Below are positions 32,421 through 47,830 of a stretch of 64,000 nt of DNA, one piece after another. The notes under the pieces are model-generated. The model was not told the origin of the DNA. It searched no databases and saw only the letters and a program-made list of their open reading frames with translations. How positions within the stretch are numbered: the first letter of the stretch is position 1; each line of letters opens with the position of its first letter. Both the position numbers and the translations under genes were made by a program. This stretch comes from Antedon bifida. Its lineage: Eukaryota > Echinodermata > Crinoidea > Comatulida > Antedonidae. The stretch covers positions 10,478,001 to 10,542,000 of the forward strand of contig OY727097.1 in the NCBI GenBank assembly GCA_963402885.1, written 5' to 3'.

Positions 32421-35400
32421 TAAACAAAAAGCCAATTAAATCAGGTATCAACAAGTGAAAATAAAACCTCCTATAGCAATAAACCGTAACGAAACTCTTA
32501 TAATCAAATTCGTTTGAGTCCTTGTATTAACATACCATGATATTTTGAGTAATAACATCGTAATGTGGGGCTTCTAAATATTTCAGTCGAATTTCGAATT
32601 ATCGGGAATCCAATTGCACAAAAAATCTACCATAAAAATATACTTAGTTTCTGATGAATATACAAAGTGTTGCTTACCTGTCTCTCTGGTTTCAAACCGG
32701 CAACCAACAATAACATTCTCCTGTATTGTCACCTCCGTGAAATATTATTTTAAAAAACACATGCAAATTGTATTCTTGAGCTTTCTATTTGTAAATATTA
32801 ATGTTACGCCTAATATCAATTCGATTATGTCACTGTATTGTTTTCTGATAATATGAAATAAAAATTTCATATGGTTAAAGGAAATATTTATATTTTTAAA
32901 TAAAGCATTTAGAAAAACAATCGAAATTTTAAAATAGTAAGCAAACGTTAAATGAAAATAATCATGTATTAGGCATATACAATGTTGAATAATACAATAC
33001 TGTTACTTATTTCACATTATATACAACTGTTACAATGTTAAACCAAAGTTGATCATTCAATTACCAACTTTTGGTTTAACCAAGGAAGCGTGAAATTGTA
33101 GTGTTATTTCACTCTTCCGTGGTTTAACACAGGAATTAATGTCGAATAATAATTACTACTGTATTTTCTAAGCTAGTCAAATATTAAACAAAATAGTTTT
33201 TTAGCAAAAAGACATTATCGTATGATTTAACATTTACCAATTATCATTAAATGTAATGTTTGACACACGACAAACATCACTAACACTCTTCGGTAGGCCT
33301 GGAGTTTAAAAAACCCATTATGTCTACTTTCACTGTGAATCGCGCTGTGCGTTTGAAGCCCCCAACGGCTTGATGGAATAATGATGCACGGGACAGACAA
33401 TAATTGGACCACATTATTAGTAAATTACTTAGTTGAGTCTTGAAATTTCCCATTTAAAAGAAATACTATGACATCTTATGTTCTCTAAAGAGTTAAAAAC
33501 ACAGCTGATACATTTTAGCGTAATGTTGACCAATACCTTTATGTCAGATAAGTGGAAATGTTGACATGCATTTAAATCCGTTAAAAGTAAATTGTAAATT
33601 GATTAATAGCCTGGATTAATATTAAGCAAAGTTTTCTTTTAGATTAAGGTTTCATAAATGGATCCAATGTCTAGTTCAGTTAAGACTAGGAATAAACATA
33701 GAATCAACATGTGATAGAATAGAAAAATTACCTAAGTGACATTGTCAATTCTGTTGATGTTCCAAGCAAAGTTTTCGCCTGAATAAATACATGAGATCTC
33801 TTACAGCTTGAGGTGTTTATCACCTTCCTTAGGCTTCCAATTTCTTCTTCAAGTATCAACTCTACTATCAATCTTCATTCCTGCTATACGATACCAATTT
33901 TCACCTGGTCGATTTACCTACAAATTCTTTAAAAAACCTATTGCTTTTATCACTCGTAAAGAAAATATTCAATTCAGGGTTAGCCTACACTACGTAACTG
34001 ATCTGACTATCGGTAATAATAAACACTTAGCCAAGAGTATTTTGGCATTTTAATTGACCATACACACATGTTTTTGATGATAATGTTATAGAAACTTTAC
34101 CCATTCTGCCTACTGGTAATGTTATTTAGAAGTTATACCGAAATGTATAGAATTCCTAAGAGTAATATGCTTTGAGAACATCGGCCTATATAGTTGTGTT
34201 CGATCCATTCTAGACCTATTTTTGGGTGATATTTTTTTTCTAATTATAATGCTTATACATATAATATTTAATATCTCACGTAATGAAAAGTACATTTGAG
34301 GTATATGCACGCTAGAGTAGTGATATAAAACTCGTGGTTTCGAGTCACACTCGATAATTATTTTTCGAATTGTTTCACATGTATTTTTCAAATTCATGTC
34401 GGAGTAGGGCAAACATCTAATTAACTTAGTTTTCTGAGGCAAAGCTACTCCGAAGTAAGTTATTAAAATAGCAAATAATATTTAGTTGGTTTTAATAACT
34501 TATATAGGGTATTAGCTTGGCGTACGACTGTATTGTTGCATGGAGTCAACTCATGAGTAATGTTCGAATCAAGCGACATGAGCCATACATCTGGTAAAGA
34601 CATAATGCGTTATTCTAACCCGACATATAAAATGTACCTTACATTAACCAATCTATTTACGTTCTTAACCATTTAATGGAATTATGTTTTCACAATATTT
34701 ACATAGCTTTGGATACAGCAACATAACTTGATATTAAATGTCAACCACAGAGGACGCTGTCTAGACAAAATTTGACATTTTCAGAAAAATGTTAATTAGA
34801 ATAAATGGTTTTCTACCATTTTAAATTATACTAAAATGAAATATGTTGATATCTAATCTTACAATCACATCTTATAATGCCTTTTAAAATGGATGTAAAG
34901 CATCTGTTTTGTACTTTAACCGTATTATGCCTACACGAGCGTCCAATTGTTAGTTATCTGTCTACATGTATGCAAATGTCTTCTTACCTGATTCATCTTC
35001 CGTGCATATACTATTTCATCCATGAGCCGTAGTACTGTACTGTATCTCAAATACATATTCAGTTGTACTCAACAAACTGGCTCCTGTCAAGAACAACAAT
35101 AGTAGAGTATATTGTATTGTATTATAAAGAACAGTATTCATTATCTGTTGAATTGTCACCGCCGTTTGGTGACTTTTTTTTATCTTTTGCACAGTTTTTG
35201 TTATACTTTTTTATACAGTTTATATCTTTAAACTTTATTAGAAACTGTCGTGATATTTTTTATGTCCCTTCCTTTTTATCGATGATTGGTTTTTATAAAT
35301 CTAATGTAAATGTTTTATGAACATTAAACATTATTTGGATAGATTAGTGTTTGTTGGAATATTTTAATATATAGCAGCCTTTTGTTAAATTGCAACTTTG

Positions 35401-35784
35401 TGATTGTTTGCTATAAATAGAAAATATACCTAATAGGCAACTTTACTAATATTATGAATATTATGTACAGTTACTTAGTCATCTAATTTAAACATGATCA
35501 TGTTCATTAAGATGTTTAATAGGAAATTCTTTTCAACAAACGTGTGTTGTCTAGTATTGGTTCTCAGAACTTGTTATCTGATTTCAACTTCATACAAAGA
35601 TATTTGAGTTATGCAGATGACGTCATTGAGTTACTATTCGATGACTAAATGAAAATATGCCTATCGCGTTTCATGATAGTATTTATGAATAATGCTCTGT
35701 CATTCTTGTTTCATTTTTATATTCACATTTTAAAATAATGTTTAACTGTCTTAAATGTATCATTATGTATAGTGTATTATAGCT
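32421..35784. other. Non-coding, AT-rich
   Basis: No gene or mobile element recognised. At 33040-33125 AACCAAAGTTGATC and CCAACTTTTGGTTTAACC form an imperfect inverted repeat. Confidence 0.5.
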
Positions 35785-35930
35785 TGTTGCCGCGCTGAAA
35801 TACTACTGCTTAGGCCGCCCTCGTAATTTGGCGCTTGGGCGGTTACTCACCATGCGCACACCGGACGCCATAGCCGGAAGGCGCGAACTAGTGCACCATG
35901 GCGGGCTATGTTTGCGTAGAGGCTGGTTAT
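35785..35930. other. GC-rich island
   Basis: GCCGCCCTCGTAATTTGGCG, GGGCGGTTACTCACCATGCG and CGCCATAGCCGGAAGGCGCG, a short GC-rich patch including CCGGAAG (an ETS-like word). It might be a promoter or enhancer; no adjacent gene was found. Confidence 0.3.
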
Positions 35931-38907
35931 GTATACTCTTTTGCGATCTTCACTGTCAGAACAGTCTAAATTTTATAAGAACGTATTGGATCATTCTGTG
36001 AGGTTAATCCGTGGTCCCTGATGATATAACTGAATGTAACAATTTACTATAGTAATTGAGAATCACTGTCGTGTCGATTGTTTTTCTTATGTTTCAAGTA
36101 AAGTAATTGTTTAAAGATTAAGAGAATATTGATGAGTCAATTTATAATCATTTACATATCAGCATGTTTGCATTTTTCATTGTATATAGGCCTACATATC
36201 TAAATTTACAATACTTGCGGTAAGCTTAACTGTTGCTATTTCTGATAGATATGTTTCAAAGAACAACATACACTTTTTTAAAGTTATCACTGAAACAAAA
36301 TTAAGAAGAAAAAAAACCAGAAGATAATCTGGATACCGTTTCATTAGTCAAAGGTATAAAGAGTATCACAACTTTTGAAGAACGTACATCTAACTAGAAC
36401 ATTCATTTAATTTCCATAGCCCGAAGATACATTTTCAATCAACTTATAATGAACATGTCAAGAAAGTATGAAACTGTAAATGAAAGTAATGTAATAGCAC
36501 AAAGTTCAAATTGCTTTTTTGCTCAATCTTTCGGTATAGGGAATATAAAGAACAAGATAACGGCGTATCGTGTGAACAAACCAAAAGGTCATCGGAACAG
36601 GTCATCCAGTTTCCGTCCAATCAAAATTCCAAACTGCCTTTTCATGATATAGGTGCAAAGATGAATTCTTGTTTGTAAAAATATTAATTTTCATAATAAG
36701 GTAAAGTTTATCCATTTCACGTAAAAGATACTACTGTATTTACATTTACCAATTTCACTCTTCCCTGCATTTACTAATGTATACTAAGTTTTATCAAGAA
36801 CAAATCACGAAGGTTAAAGAAACCCCGTTGCCAATTAAAGCTATTTACACAGTACACAATATTGCTTTGGACCACGTGTACCTTATCTACTTTGCAGAAA
36901 GTACAGTCACTCATACATAGCATACAAATATAGCATATAAGGCATATTAATTTCCACTGGATAAATAACGCTAACATGCCTTGGTAATGGTCTGTGTCCC
37001 AGTTGGGAAGTTTTGTGGTTGACATTACCCAGAGTCGGTCGTCACCAAACATCTTCGTGGGCGGCGATCGGCACTTCTTGAAACTCTACACGGTTACTTT
37101 CTTCCAAAGATCTTACTGTAAAATATTAAATCCAGATTATTCTTTATGAAATTGATACGAACAATTCAGTAAAACTCAGAAGTGTTAATCAGTACCTGTT
37201 TCTTGAATTATATTTTATGTGACGTTAGTTTTAGTTTCTAGGAAAGATTTGTAAGTCAAGACGCGATGAATTATAAATACAGAAATACGATACTAAATCA
37301 TTATTTGTGGGTGTTTCTTTGGTGTTTTAGATTATATTTTAATGAATATTTGAAGACTTTCGTCAATCTGTATGTTTTGCTAGTTAAATATAATATAGGC
37401 CTACCATTTTCATGCTTCCGGTGACAAATTTTGTAAAAGATCATTAGATCCTTGAAAGTGTGATCAAAAGATTCTCAATAATGTGTCCAGTCTCTTTATT
37501 TGGAGATATTATTATTTCATTTCATTTCAAGAACATTATATTTATTTTAATGTATACATTTCATAATTTGCATAATATAGTAATTTTTTCCAAATGTTTG
37601 TACACAACATTGTTACTTAACGTTCTCAGTGCAAGGTTTTTACATTTTTCTATATAATATTTACAATGTTGTAATGACTGCCAAGATGTATTATGCAGTA
37701 TGTTGAAGGTGAATGAAAATAATAAACACACAATTGTGGTTCTACTATATGACTAATGTTTGAATGATTTTGATTTTTTTCAGAGAAGCTGGTTTTATCT
37801 TCTTCTTTCGCCGGCCGTAGTATTTTTTTTATCCCGAGGAATGAGTTATTTTAGTTTCATTTCTTTTGTTAAAATATTTAGGGAAATTGCAAAATAAGTG
37901 AATTCAATCATTCGTAAATATGGTAATATTGTTTCAAGATAAACATTATACACAAGATGCTCTACAAACACTTAAATAAGTATTTGGAAATATTATACTG
38001 TCATACGATAATCTGATTGGATTTGAGTCCAGGACGCCGAAACCGAACATCTTAACCAACAATGTCTAACTCCATTTTGATGTTGTGTTCAATCAAACTA
38101 AAACTTCTCAATATCTAGTCTTATTATTATAAGAAGATTGTTTCAGGAAGGTCATCTTTTCCACAAAGAATTGTGATATAAGATAACACAATTTGCAACA
38201 AACATTCTCACTTTAAAGTAATTATGTTCCACCTGTGTTCTTTACGCACCAGCATAGGTGGCACCGGGCCACAGTCTATTATACATATCTGGTCTTAGGA
38301 TACTTCTATAGATATGGAAAATGATTTTTTCTTTTGTGACACTGAAGGACAGGTGATAACATATGCCCGAATGTCATGCGGAGAAGACTCTAAGGTTAAG
38401 ATAGAGTATTCAATTGACTTTCTGGATTAGATACTGGCTGTCAAACAGTGAATATAATGGTTAGTATTTATTGCTCTGTTGGAACACGTACTTCTATCGG
38501 TAGAAAACGTCGTGAGACCACAAATGCAGTGCTAATTACTATTGCTATCTTCGTGGTATAAACATTTCACTGCACAGTTACTTAATCTACGTGACATATT
38601 ATAAAAATACAGATGGATGAGCCCATGAAACCAATTGTCATGTATCACATGTTTTTAAATGGAATTACTTAACAAATTAGTATATCACAACATATATACT
38701 ATTACTATATATTTACTAGGCCTACTACTACCTTTACTATGATTTCCACATACTACTAATACGTATTTGTAAAAAGGTATAACATACGTTTATTCCTAAA
38801 CTTAATTTATTTCCTAAACATGTATTCAACAATATGTATAAGCTACTGGCCGATCTTATAAAGTTATTACATACTGATCGTTCATTTATTAATTTATGTG
38901 ATTGCAA
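35931..38907. other. Non-coding, AT-rich with one island at 36940-37120
   Basis: At 36940-37120 the bases GGTCTGTGTCCCAGTTGGG and TTCGTGGGCGGCGATCGGC stand out. At 37995-38050 GAGTCCAGGACGCC and neighbours faintly recall a tRNA on the minus strand, not supported. Nothing else seen. Confidence 0.4.
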
Positions 38908-38953
38908 GTTATTGAACTATGTTCAATAACTTTATTGAACTATGTTCAATAAC
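38908..38953. repeat. Two tandem palindromes
   Basis: GTTATTGAAC-TAT-GTTCAATAAC followed directly by a second copy beginning TTTATTGAAC. Each unit is a 10-bp-arm inverted repeat with a 3-base centre (the second lacks one end pair). Confidence 0.9.
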
Positions 38954-41900
38954 AATCCAAGACAAATTACAAGATTACAAGCAATACAACGGAAATTTGA
39001 GTTGTGGTAAAAATCGTCAATACAATTAGATTATACAATACAATAGATAGAAACAAAGTTTTCCATTGTTCTTTTCAAGAATTAGGCATAGAATTAGAGT
39101 TATATAATCACACAAATTATTTGAAAGGTTTTTATAAATATTTTAGGTTTTTATTTAAGTTTTAACATTTCATAAAGTTTTCAAAACTCTATCTATTTTA
39201 TCACACACGTTGTGTTAGACTTTTGATGTTTTTATGTATGTTATATATATATAATTTCCAGATTATGGACGAATAGATAATTTTGAATCTTGAAGTTCTG
39301 ATATTTGTACTAATAATTATTGTTTTGAGATGTTTTAAATTAGTATTATTTTGTCAATAACATTCTGCTGGAACTAACAATAACTAGGCCTGATACAAAA
39401 CTATTTCGTTCTGTGAACTAACTGTTTTGATTGAAAATATTATTTTAATGAGATAGATCACATCATTATATTTTCTTACATTACTTTATTAACAAATTTA
39501 TTCTGATATTGTAGGAGTTATTATGCATTGATTATTATTATTGATAACTAAAAGAGAATGTCTATTATAACAACTTTAAGAAAGCAGTGTTTTTGTTCTG
39601 TATAATACAGTATTAGGAAAAAAGAAACACTAAGAAAATGTGGTAACCTTATTTCTTTGATTTCGGTTACCGCAGACCAGTAAACACGTCCTTCCCTCTG
39701 GGTTATACGTCACACAAACTATGAATCGTGTAGACACTACGCATTTCCATACAACATTTCCGTGATTCACGATTTACAAAAACGTGAGATTTGGTCAAAA
39801 GGTACGAAATTGATATAATATTCAAAATTAGAATGTACGAAATATGAACACCTGGGCACCACTGGAGTTCAGATTTCAAAAAAGTTAGTCAAAAGATCAT
39901 AGTTCCAGATCGGCACGTCTTTGATCTTTCATCACGAGACCTTTGTTACAAAAAATGGACCAGCCTGAAAGCAAAATCGATTTGATTATATCTTTACTTA
40001 GCATGCATCGAGATAAAAATGTCCAAAAATGGTTCTCGGTCAGTCAATTGGGCCGCCATAATTCCAAACACGTTTCATATTACTGAAGTTCAGTTTTTCT
40101 ATCAATTAATAATAATAATACTAATAATAATAATTGGTGTGTCTTAACAATGTAAACCTTTATTTCAATAGAGTTATTGAAATAGATCAGATTGGATAAC
40201 TATCTTAAAAAGCTGACCTCTGGTAATAATACAGTACTTTACGAAATGTGGACCGGTGATGTCTGAGATCCGAAAACAAACCACGGTTTTTAAATTTTAA
40301 AAATTCTTAGGAAAAGCGCCATATAGGCCTACATGAAATAATAACAATAATAATAATATAGATTGTTTTTAAATGATCACCGGTAGCCTACTAAACTTTG
40401 TTATTATCTTTTTAGGCCTACAGTTTTTTTTTGGTCACCGTTTTGGATATATTTCTGTCCAGTTTTCTGTTGTAAGTAATATTTCTTTATGTGTTGATAT
40501 ATAACATATAACAACATATTTTTCATTTACTGATTGTAATCAAGATTATTTGATTGATATCAGATTATTTATTTAACAAAAAATAAAAATATTGCCTCAG
40601 TACAATCAGCTTTATTTAATTATTTGCGTCAATATAACTAATGGTAAAACGAACTTATTTTTAGTAATTATCTACTGTCATTAACCAACGTCCAGTTAGT
40701 TTATAACTGGTTGCTGTACTAGCTGCTGCAGCACTTAAAGTAATTATTGCCTCTGTTGGGCACTAGTTATTGTTTACTACCTACAGTGTTTAATGGAAAT
40801 TGATGAACCTTCTAAAAAGCATACTCTAATCATTGTAAACATTGATAAGCAGTAGCTAAAATTATAAAGTTACTGTTGTAAGGTAATATAGATAATATAG
40901 TTTAAAGGTAAATAGTCTATCTGATGTTGAAATAGTTTTTAAATATTATGTTAATGTCACACCTTTTTTGATGATAAACGTAATTTACCTAAAAAACTGT
41001 AAAACTAACCAGAATAGTCATCGGAATCCCATTTGCTGTCAGACAACTTTGTTGGTTCTGGTTAAATCGAACTGTTTATTTTGTTTTGTTTTTTATTCAT
41101 CTAAATAAAAATCCACTTAAAAAACTAAAAAGTAAGTCACTCATTTTATGTTGTTTTCCCTCTACAATGGACTATTCAAATGTTTCCCCTTATTTGTAAT
41201 GCTTTGGGAAATAGGTGTTACACCACCCTATTTGAATAGCTTTTTCCACATTCGTAGTAATCGTATCATTCCAACAAGTTAAACAGAAAAAAGAAATAAT
41301 TATTCAATCAATATATAGTTTATCCGCAAATACATTGTATTAAACTAGTTAACGTTCATATACCTTTATAAAAACAAGTTTTTTTTAAATTAAATTCTCA
41401 GCGTTACTAAAATCAAAATATAAAACACAACAAATTATACGGCAATTTTATGCAAATAAAAACAATTAGAAGAAGAAATGCTGTTAACGATATATTGTAG
41501 TATTTCGATAATATTGAAATCGATAATAATCAAATATGCATATTTTACGATTTTGTAGGCCTATACATTTCAGCTATGAATGGCCAAAATTAAAGTAAAT
41601 GTCGATTTTTTTTAAATCTGCACTGAAGTATAATTTTTGTACTGAAAAAAAACCTGTTAGTGACTGTTGATAAGTAAAAGGTTATTACATTGATATCTGT
41701 TCAATGTTTCCATACTACGGAACGAACTCCCATTTTTGTCAAACATTCAACCATTCTAAATTCTTCAGAAAAATTAATACCTTCTTTGAATCAAATGATT
41801 TGATAAATACTTAGTTATTATTATAAATGATTGGGTGACTTATTAATTATTGTATATTTTTAGATTATCGAGAATCTTACTCATAACTGAGTCTGTAATA

Positions 41901-43459
41901 TATATATATATATGTTTATCAATTTTTATATTTGAAAAAGAACTTCTTTTTAGATCTAGAATCGTTTTATTTTAGAAATATCTCTTTTAAGATGCTTTGT
42001 TTAAAAATGTTTGGCAGACACTTTTCACAACAGCTGTAATTTTCGTCTGTCTGCTGATACGTAATCGGAGATTCTTTTTTTAATTCAATAACTCATTTTG
42101 GGCAATTGTTATAATATCATTACATCAGATTGCAAGCTCTTATATATTGGGTGGATTTCTTTTTTAAAAACATGTTGAATTTTGCCATAAATGGTCACTA
42201 ACATAATTGGTTGCACGCTGTGATATCACTTCAGTTGGATATACAAAACAAAGGTATAGAATGATTGTAAGTCCAAGTGGCCAGATGTGACCGTCATTTG
42301 TTATAATGTAGATAATTCAGGATCAGTTTCATCGGTGTATCGTTGATTAAGGTTGGCTATTTTGCACCTAAATTTAGAAATATAAATTTACAAAGCGGTT
42401 TTACGTATTTACATTTAGGTTATTATGCAAGTAAGTTTGAATCGATGTCGAAAGCAATCACTAGCTTCAATTCACAGACGAAATTAAAGAAAGAATTGTA
42501 AAGGAAAGAGTATCTTGTAGAGTCTATGTTGCGTTGGATTTTTATGACATGCTTCGAAATATCTCCACGCGCCTGTCATGAATAGCGTATTTAGGCCTAT
42601 ATTGAGAAAAAAACCCACAAACGCATGAGTAGCCTACTGTAATACTTGTGTTTAAATCAAAAGAGACATTTTATAATAATCGGATTTTAATGGAAAAATT
42701 ATAAATCAATCCACAAAAATGTTTAGCTAAGTAATGGAAACAATAAAGACATCTCGAAAGGAAAAATCGCCCCCAAACCTGCAGATTCGATCATGTATTC
42801 GGGTTGTTTTATTTTGTTTTTGAGATGCACTTATAGGCCTATGACACTTACGATGGAGATTTAAAAATTAGTTTTCTTCTTTCTAATAATAAAAAATAAA
42901 AGTATTCAAATTTCATTGTTAATTTGCATATAGAGTTTGCACTTTTGGAAAGAAATACTGGTTCAATATGCTTTCAATATTTTGACTTTGTTCATAATTA
43001 CGAATAAGGTGTAAAAAAAACAGTAATTTACTGTCGTAAGCAGAATAATTAACACAATTCTAACAAAAATTCTTACAAATTTTACAATTTTCATGACGGG
43101 TTTTACACGAGAGAACTTGTGTGTCCATAATAGCGCCTAAAAGCGATAAGACCACTCTTTACGCTATTTGTGATAAAACCTATACGTTGATATTAACATT
43201 ATTGGTCCGAAAAAAATGCGAACAACCTATAATAATTATCAAAATAACGGTATCTGGGTCTTTAACCGAATTGTATAAGTTATATGCCTAGTATTTCGAA
43301 TGGATATCAACACTGCCGTCGTCTATTTTAGGCATTTATGAAAAATTGTGTATATTATTTTTAAATGCCTGTGAATGCCATAGAATCCGTTTTTTCTAAA
43401 CCTGAAGTAAAGTAATACAGGATATGTCACGCATTTATTCTACCAAATATTTGCTGTTT
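38954..43459. other. Non-coding, AT-rich
   Basis: Nothing recognised apart from a short (TA)n at about 41900. Confidence 0.5.
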
Positions 43460-43740
43460 TAAACTTTGGCCCTGTAGGAGATGAGTTACCGAAAAGATGG
43501 AGGTTTGAGTACACGTTTCATGTCAAACAATGGCCTTGAACTTGACAACATCAGCAGGTGTCGCCATATTGGCTTTTCAGAACTTGTAAGCTGGACATAA
43601 TTACACCTTTTCGTGATATTCCACAAACAAAAACAATCGCAGCCGCACATTTTGCGCACGTACTTGATTCATGTAATTTGTTGCAGGACTGCAGAGAGCA
43701 AAGCGTCACGGCGGGGCCCAAAACGTTGTAAATATATTGT
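43460..43740. other. Composition island, possible regulatory element
   Basis: Contains CAAACAATGGCCTTGAAC (SOX-like ACAATGG), CATCAGCAGGTGTCGCCATA (E-box CAGGTG) and GTCACGGCGGGGCCCAAAA. No open frame. Confidence 0.3.
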
Positions 43741-45589
43741 TTTTAGTTATTAAAGTTTTCTGATTCTTATCGTGTATTCAGTGAAATGCAAGCCCATATT
43801 CATTAGCCCGTCATAATAGTTTTCAGATATCCTATCTGTGACAAGAAACATAGTATAAAGTAAGTAATTAACAAACAGCTGATCTCTCAAAGATTTGACC
43901 TATCGATATGAAAAAGTCTAATAATGATAATGTTTTATATTATACTATCGAAGACATAATATTATTTGCTCACTAATGACATTTCCTTAAAGTTTTTCTG
44001 AAATAAAAGTAATTATTTATTTATTAATTCAAACAGTTGATTGGATTACTCACTCAAACAACAAAACAATGAAATGCAACACATAAAAAAATCTAGTTAT
44101 TAAAAATTTAAATTCTTGATTTGCTGCCACCAATTTTAAATTAAGCCTATTACCTATTAACTATAAATTTGCAAACAATTTATAGTGGATTTACAGCAAT
44201 GTTTATTTCTTTAAACATACTGTATTTTAATTGATTATATAAAAAATAATATGCATTTGTTTTTGCTATTACAATGTGCTAACAACATATTATTGGTCGA
44301 TCTTTCAATCATAATACTTATAATATTTAAATAGTCAATTTAAACATACATGTGACAGACATTGCTATTTATACGATGATGAGATTAATGATTAAGCGTC
44401 ATTGATGTAAATGTGATAGTTCAACGAAATAAAAGAAAATCTTTGGAGATCATGCATTTTTTTTATTCATGAAATATTTTTTAAATTTAGCATTGATGTA
44501 GTACAGCTGATTATTTTTATTTGTTTGTTTCAATAATATGCACTATAATAAACTTTAATATTAATATGAGCAAATTACAAAATACAAATATAAAAGAATG
44601 ACTGTGATTTGATGGGCCTTATCTGTATCCTTTTGTAAATGTACTTATGAAAAGTATTATTTATTGTTTAAAGTACTCCCAATGATCGATTTATAGTATT
44701 GTATTGTTGCTTGTAAATAGTTTTTAGTTTAGTTAGGCCTATTTATGTTTATTTTTGTGTTGTTTCTTACAACTTTTCAAAAGGAAAATGGAGAGTGCGC
44801 CCTCTATTGTATTTGTTTGCGTTGTTAGCCTTCCTACCATTTTTATTGCGAATATTTTACTCAGATAAAAAAGTTTCAGACAAAATCATAGTTGGTTTAT
44901 TCTTAACTTGGCCTAAAGTATAAAAATTAAAATATGTTGATCACACAAATATCAAGCAATATCTAACCTCGGATGGACTTGAATGTGAATAATTTCATAG
45001 TTTGCCCTTTAAGCTATCGTATTTCCCAAATTCAGAAAAGCGGTCTCCGTAATTATTTACAACTGGGGTAAAGGCTCCAAACTTATAATTTACATCTTGT
45101 TTCACTTAGCTGGATGCAAATGATCAAATGACATTTAGGTATTTTCAATTATTGTATTGATTAATTTAAGTTATCTTATCATATACCTATCATAATAACT
45201 TGCCGTTGCTGTTTGATATATCACAACGGCCATCACGCAATGGTGAATGCTTCGCCTCTGATGAAAGGGTAAAGGAAAATATATTAATTTACTGTATGCT
45301 AATTATTGTAATATACTATTAGTACTATAAAAGACTGTTGACACAATTTGCCACGCCGTCGGGAGGTTTTTTTAAATATTTTTTTTTTCGTATGGCAATC
45401 ATAAATAATTATTATATTCGTTTTGATTTGTTTTGGTTCAGAGTTTTTTTTTTAAATTAAACTAAAAAAGTATTTTTATTGTGAAATAAATGATTGATCA
45501 AATAAAATGCCGAATGTGATATCGATTTTGAAGCAGAAAACCGTAAAATTTCGTTATTGAATGCAATAAACAAATATTTCGTATTATGC
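43741..45589. other. Non-coding, AT-rich
   Basis: No gene or repeat recognised. Confidence 0.5.
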
Positions 45590-45850
45590 CTAAGCAAAAA
45601 AACTTCATCTGATATACGTGCTGTATCATGTCTAGCGACATAAAACATCACGCAGTATCGCGTCTTCTGACAGCAAAGTTGAATACTGCATTGCTTTTCC
45701 TGCGGAGGCAGCCTCTTATTGGAAACTGTCAGCTGGCTTATCAACGCTTTAGCATTACCGTTAGACATTGGTTCGTACTACGGCTAAGGCTTTTCCATAA
45801 TTATATAGCAGTTACGTGGTAAATGGTCGTATGGGCCTGTGCAATCAGAA
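45590..45850. other. Composition island, possible regulatory element
   Basis: CACGCAGTATCGCGTCTTCT, TCCTGCGGAGGCAGCCTC and TTGGAAACTGTCAGCTGGC, balanced composition with overlapping short frames on both strands, no family resemblance. Confidence 0.25.
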
Positions 45851-47749
45851 ATACCGGCGTGTACGAGACTTGCCTGCCACTTTCTATATTCCCACTCCTG
45901 AAGAATACCTACTTTCTAGCCATCATCATTTATTTTATTGCCATACATCAATATACATTATTATCTAATTCAAGGTTTCCACAAACTTTTTTTATAGATG
46001 GAAAATTCATGTTTTTTATATCATCAGTTTAAAAGAAAACAATTAACGAATGATAATTAGTTCTAATGTGTTGTAATTAATTGTCAACTGCACTGTGAAC
46101 ACCTTTACGAATATAGGAAATGTCAGAATTTATGCGTTTGATAGTACGCTCTCACGCCGACATACTAATCATTTGAAACCTGTAAAGTAATTTAAAGAGT
46201 GTTACCTATATATCAAATATGTTAAACTATGGGAATCAGGCGTTGACAAGCGCTGCAAGCCCTGGTTTGAATCATAATCGAAAACCATCCTTCACTCAAC
46301 ACATGTTGTCCTTCAAAAATCATGTTAAATCGGTCATATTTAAACAAGTTATTTCCCATATTGCACACTGCGGCAAACCTACGAAATTAATTTGTATAAA
46401 ATAGAATAAAATAATGAATTATTCGATAGAAGCATAATTCAGAAGTTATGCCTATTATGTAAACACATTTTAGCGAATTTAGGTTAATTTAAATGATATT
46501 GTTTGTAAGAATTTAATATATTCCACGATATGACAACCACCAATAAAATCTGTCAATAACTGGCTAGACTGATTTGATCAGTACATACACAACAATAAAA
46601 TAAATTGTCATTTCCATCGGAAACAATGATGAGGACACTGATGACAGATGAAAGTCTCACATTGGTTTTTTTATAATTGTCAAAGATTATCCTTAAGAAA
46701 AAAACTGTAATATTTAGTGATATCCACATAAATAAAGCAGACAAGATCAAACAACATGTAAATCAATGAGTTTAGTTAAGGAAAAAGAAAAGTTGTAATA
46801 TGGAATAGGCCTACCGTAGCGGAGGATGATCGAAAGTTTGTTTATGAAGAAAATTATATTTTGAAGAATCATTCATTATACTTTGTTTACACATTATGAG
46901 TTGTCAAAATAATTCATGGTTGGATTATTAATAGTATTTTAACCAAGCAAGTTTACAACTAAACATGATTGATTGAATAAAGCGCAAAACGAAATTTTGT
47001 AGAAATTATGTGAACTTTTTTCAATCAATCGTAAATTCATGATAACCATAACAACGTGTATATTACAGTGATTTTTACAAAAATATTAATTATAAATATA
47101 TACAGTGATTAATTACAGTAATGAAAAAAAAAAAATACGGACTATTAATTGAATTATACTGACTAGTAATTATTGAAAAAAAAATACAGAAGTTGAATAA
47201 TAGAATACTAAATATATACAAAGTTTCATTAGAGGTTTACAATCAATGGAAAAGATGAATATATTATAATATTGTAAGTATCAAAACTAGCTGCAGATAG
47301 TGTTTAAAGGGATTATAATTATTGGCAAATGCCAATTATTATTTTTCCTGTCGTATTAACGTCTTAGGCCTAATCATTATTAATAATTAATGTATCTTCC
47401 AAAAAAAAAACATCTTATCAAGTCTATTATCTAGCCTGGCCTAGTTTGTACCTCTTACCGGAACGAATCAAGATTAGAACTCGGTTTTGATTTTTTTTAA
47501 ATAAAATGGATAGCCTAATCATGATTTTAATAATTAAAATCTACATCCGCAGTATGTTTTTGAGTCAGATGGTAATGTATTCAACATTTTATTTATAAGC
47601 TTATCTCAGCTTTCTTAACACACAACTAAAACCATTTCCATAGGCCAACGAACGCAACACTTGTATATTTATCATCCGCTCTCTGCCTGCTCGTGGGTTT
47701 ACAACAGTGTTCAATTTTCCATTGTTTCTATATGATAGGTTATTCTATT
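45851..47749. other. Non-coding, AT-rich
   Basis: No gene recognised. Confidence 0.5.
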
Positions 47750-47830
47750 TATAGTCATAGTCATATATACTTTATTGTCCATTAAACAGAAATGTGATTT
47801 GAAAACTGGCATATATAAAATACAAAAACT
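47750..47830 (-). mobile_element. Probable minus-strand retroposon 3' tail
   Basis: ATAGTCATAGTCATATATACT (two ATAGTC units) followed by TTTATTGTCCATTAAACAG and a CATATATAAAATACAAAA stretch. This is the same layout as at 1482 and 62380: a simple-repeat end and then a TTTATT-rich 3' segment. Confidence 0.35.

Noticed and set aside
34300..34360. GGTTTCGAGTCACAC, a B-box-like word
   Set aside because: No cloverleaf around it; probably chance.
37995..38065. Possible minus-strand tRNA with a GGACTCAAATCC B-box-like word
   Set aside because: No acceptor or D-arm pairing could be found.
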